Shown here: in pieces, positions 62,001 to 64,000 of the stretch | Layout of the letters: the number at the start of each line of letters is the position of its first letter | Position numbering within the stretch: position 1 is the first letter of the stretch | Assembly: GCF_050948175.1 (NCBI RefSeq) | Contig: NW_027490229.1 | Coordinates: 1 to 64,000, forward strand | DNA: 64,000 nucleotides | Reading direction: 5' to 3' | Source of the DNA: Xylocopa sonorina | Lineage: Eukaryota; Arthropoda; Insecta; Hymenoptera; Apidae | Made by a program: the position numbers and the translations under genes | The notes under the pieces: model-generated | What the model was told of the DNA's origin: nothing | What the model saw: only the letters and a program-made list of their open reading frames with translations | The model's database searches: none

Positions 62001-64000
62001 CTCATTTCTATGTTTCATGGTAAGGTATAATATGATTTGCGAAGTGTTATGTATACCTCGTCTACACTTCAAATGAATGTAAATGCGATACTTTCTTGCA
62101 AGGAAATAGCGTTTGCAAATGTCTAACTATCGTAGCAGTAGTGTTCTAATGCTTCTTAGAACGCGATGTCGCATCTCATTTCTATGTTTCATGGTAAGAT
62201 ATAATATGATTTGCGAACTGTTATGTATTCCTCGTCTACACTTCAAATGAATGTAAGTGCGACACTTCCTTGCAAGGAAATAGCGTTTGCAGATGTCTAC
62301 GTATCGAAGCAATAGAGTTCAATTGCTTCTTAAAACGAGATATTGCATCTCATATTTATGTTTCATGATAAGATATAATATTCATTGCGAAGTGTTATGC
62401 ATTCCTCGTCTACGATTCAAATGAATGTAAATGCGACACTTCCTTGCAAGGAAATAGCGCTTGCAGATGTCTACGCATCGTAGCAGTAGAGTTCTTATGA
62501 TTCTTAAAACGCGATATCGCATCTCATTTCTATGTTCCATGGTAAGATATAATATGATTTGCGGAGTGTTATGTATTCCTCGTCTACACTTCAAATGAAT
62601 GTGAATGCGACACTTCCTCGCTAGGAAATAGCGTTTGCAGATGTCTACGTATCGTAGCAATAGAGTTCTTATGATTCTTAAAACGCGATATCGGATCTCA
62701 TTTCTATATTTCATGGTAAGATATAATATGATTTGCGAAGTGTTATGTATTCCTCGTCTACACTTCAAATGAATGTGAATGCGACACTTCCTCGCTAGGA
62801 AATAGCGTTTGCAGATGTCTACGTATCGTAGCAATAGAGTTCTCATGATTCTTAAAACATGATATCGCATCTCATTTCTATGTTTCATGGTAAGACATAA
62901 TATGATTTGCGAAGTGTCATGCATTCCTCGTCCACACTTCAAATGAATGTAAATGCGACACTTCCTTGCAAGGAAATAGCGTTTGCAGATGTCTACGTAT
63001 CGTAGCAATAGAGTTCTTATGATTCTTAAAACGCGATATCGCATCTCATATCTATGTTTCATGATAAGAAATAATATTCATTGCGAACTGTTATGCATTC
63101 CTCGTCTACGATTCAAATGAATGTAAATGCGACACTTCCTTGCAAGGAAAAAGCGTTTGCAGATGTCTACGTATCGTAGCAATAGAGTTCTAATGCTTAT
63201 TAAAACGCGATATCGCATCTCATTTCTATGTTTCATGGTAAGATATAATATGATTTGCGGAGTGTTATGTATTCCTCGTCTACACTTCAAATGAATGTGA
63301 ATGCGACACTTCCTCGCTAGGAAATAGCGTTTGCAGATGTCTGCGTATCGTAGCAGTAGAGTTCTAATGCTTCTTAAAACGCGATATCGCATCTCATTTC
63401 TATGTTTCATGGTAAGATATAATATGATTTGCGAAGTGTTATGTATTCCTCGTCTACACTTCAAATCAATGTGAATGTGACACTTTCTCGCTAGGAAATA
63501 GCGTTTGCAGATGTCTGCGTATCATAGCAGTAGAGTTCTAATGCTTCTTAAAACGCGATATCGCATCTCATTTCTATGTTTCATGGTAAGGTATAATATG
63601 ATTTGCGAAGTGTTATGTATACCTCGTCTACACTTCAAATGAATGTAAATGCGATACTTTCTTGCAAGGAAATAGCGTTTGCAAATGTCTACCTATCGTA
63701 GCAGTAGTGTTCTAATGCTTCTTAGAACGCGATGTCGCATCTCATTTCTATGTTTCATGGTAAGATATAATATGATTTGCGAACTGTTATGTATTCCTCG
63801 TCTACACTTCAAATGAATGTAAGTGCGACACTTCCTTGCAAGGAAATAGCGTTTGCAGATGTCTACGTATCGAAGCAATAGAGTTCAATTGCTTCTTCAA
63901 ACGAGATATTGCATCTCATATCTATGTTTCATGATAAGATATAATATTCATTGCGAAGTGTTATGCATTCCTCGTCTACGATTGAAATGAATGTAAATGC
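56009..64000. repeat. Modular satellite, right domain, running off the window
   Basis: B monomers start at 56,193, 57,412, 57,933, 59,152, 59,674, 60,719, 61,241, 62,285 and 63,851 (the last incomplete). Modules are 7, 3, 7, 3, 6, 3, 6 and 9 monomers. Steps of about 1,566 bases recur (57,933-type monomers near 59,674 and 61,241; ACTCGTAGC-type monomers near 62,127 and 63,693). Indels cluster between 57,110 and 59,931. The array is still running at the last base. Confidence 0.94.

Larger units (their letters stand above)
10080..64000. repeat. B-type monomers: 54 punctuating variants
   Basis: The B monomer has GTTCAAATGC for GTTCTAATGC at 33-42, GAGATATTGC for GCGATATCGC at 53-62, CATATCTATG at 67-76, CATGATAAG at 80-88, ATTCATTGCG at 95-104 and TACGATTC at 127-134. 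Starts: 10080, 10776, 11646, 12864, 13560, 14430, 15649, 16346, 17216, 18783, 19479, 20349, 20871, 22263, 23481, 25047, 26613, 27135, 28701, 29918, 31484, 33398, 33920, 35139, 35661, 36183, 36705, 37575, 38794, 39316, 39838, 40360, 41926, 43144, 44362, 44883, 46448, 48362, 48884, 49406, 50276, 53060, 53582, 54104, 54974, 56193, 57412, 57933, 59152, 59674, 60719, 61241, 62285, 63851. Each is 174 bases (57412 has one lost and one gained). The one at 22,315 reads GATATATTGC. Function unknown. Confidence 0.88.

Noticed and set aside
1..64000. CRISPR array
   Set aside because: The repeats are contiguous 174-bp units without short direct repeats separated by unique spacers, and no cas-like gene is present.
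1..64000. CENP-B box in the monomer
   Set aside because: No sequence resembling the conserved TTCG...A..CGGG core was found in the A or B consensus, so no centromere claim can rest on it.
1..64000. tRNA or rRNA genes
   Set aside because: Nothing resembling rRNA cores or tRNA A and B boxes in a cloverleaf context was seen; the small stem CTACG-TAT-CGTAG is too short.

Overview
The whole window is eukaryotic-type satellite DNA. It is a head-to-tail array of a 174-bp AT-rich monomer, interrupted once by a small transposon. I followed the monomer start (the GTTTGCAG motif) across the window: 362 monomers run from base 1 to 63,850 and a partial one fills 63,851-64,000. The arithmetic closes exactly once the 855-bp insertion, its 4-bp target duplication and 18 one- or two-base indels are allowed for. 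I found no gene, rRNA, tRNA or CRISPR array. The long minus-strand reading frames are a by-product of a monomer whose length is divisible by three (58 codons).

Layout. (1) 1-7,877: relatively diverse monomers with local duplications (a 696-bp step at 2.2-3.5 kb and a roughly 4.52-kb step linking 0.15-1.5 kb with 4.7-6.1 kb). (2) 7,878-8,732: a non-autonomous piggyBac-like element with 19-bp perfect terminal inverted repeats at a TTAA-type target. (3) 9,167-17,402: three tandem copies of a 2,784-bp (16-monomer) higher-order repeat. (4) 17,403-46,611: a mosaic of 3-, 4-, 5-, 7-, 8-, 9- and 11-monomer modules, including a near-perfect duplication with a 3,655-bp step. (5) 46,612-56,008: two tandem copies of a 4,698-bp (27-monomer) unit. 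(6) 56,009-64,000: short 3-, 6-, 7- and 9-monomer modules, with indels concentrated at 55.9-59.9 kb.

From 10 kb onward the array is punctuated by a distinctive variant, called 'B' here: 54 start positions, the last of them truncated by the window edge. B has lost the GCGATATCGC palindrome of the ordinary ('A') monomer and carries several linked changes. Neighbouring B monomers are mostly 3, 5, 7 or 9 monomers apart, so the array reads as modules bounded by B. The 1-7.4 kb part has no complete B.

Organism. Satellite DNA with higher-order repeats plus a TTAA-targeting piggyBac-like element points to an animal, most plausibly an arthropod (insect). That is inference; nothing here fixes the species. 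A pericentromeric, centromeric or subtelomeric heterochromatin location is likely but not shown by the sequence.
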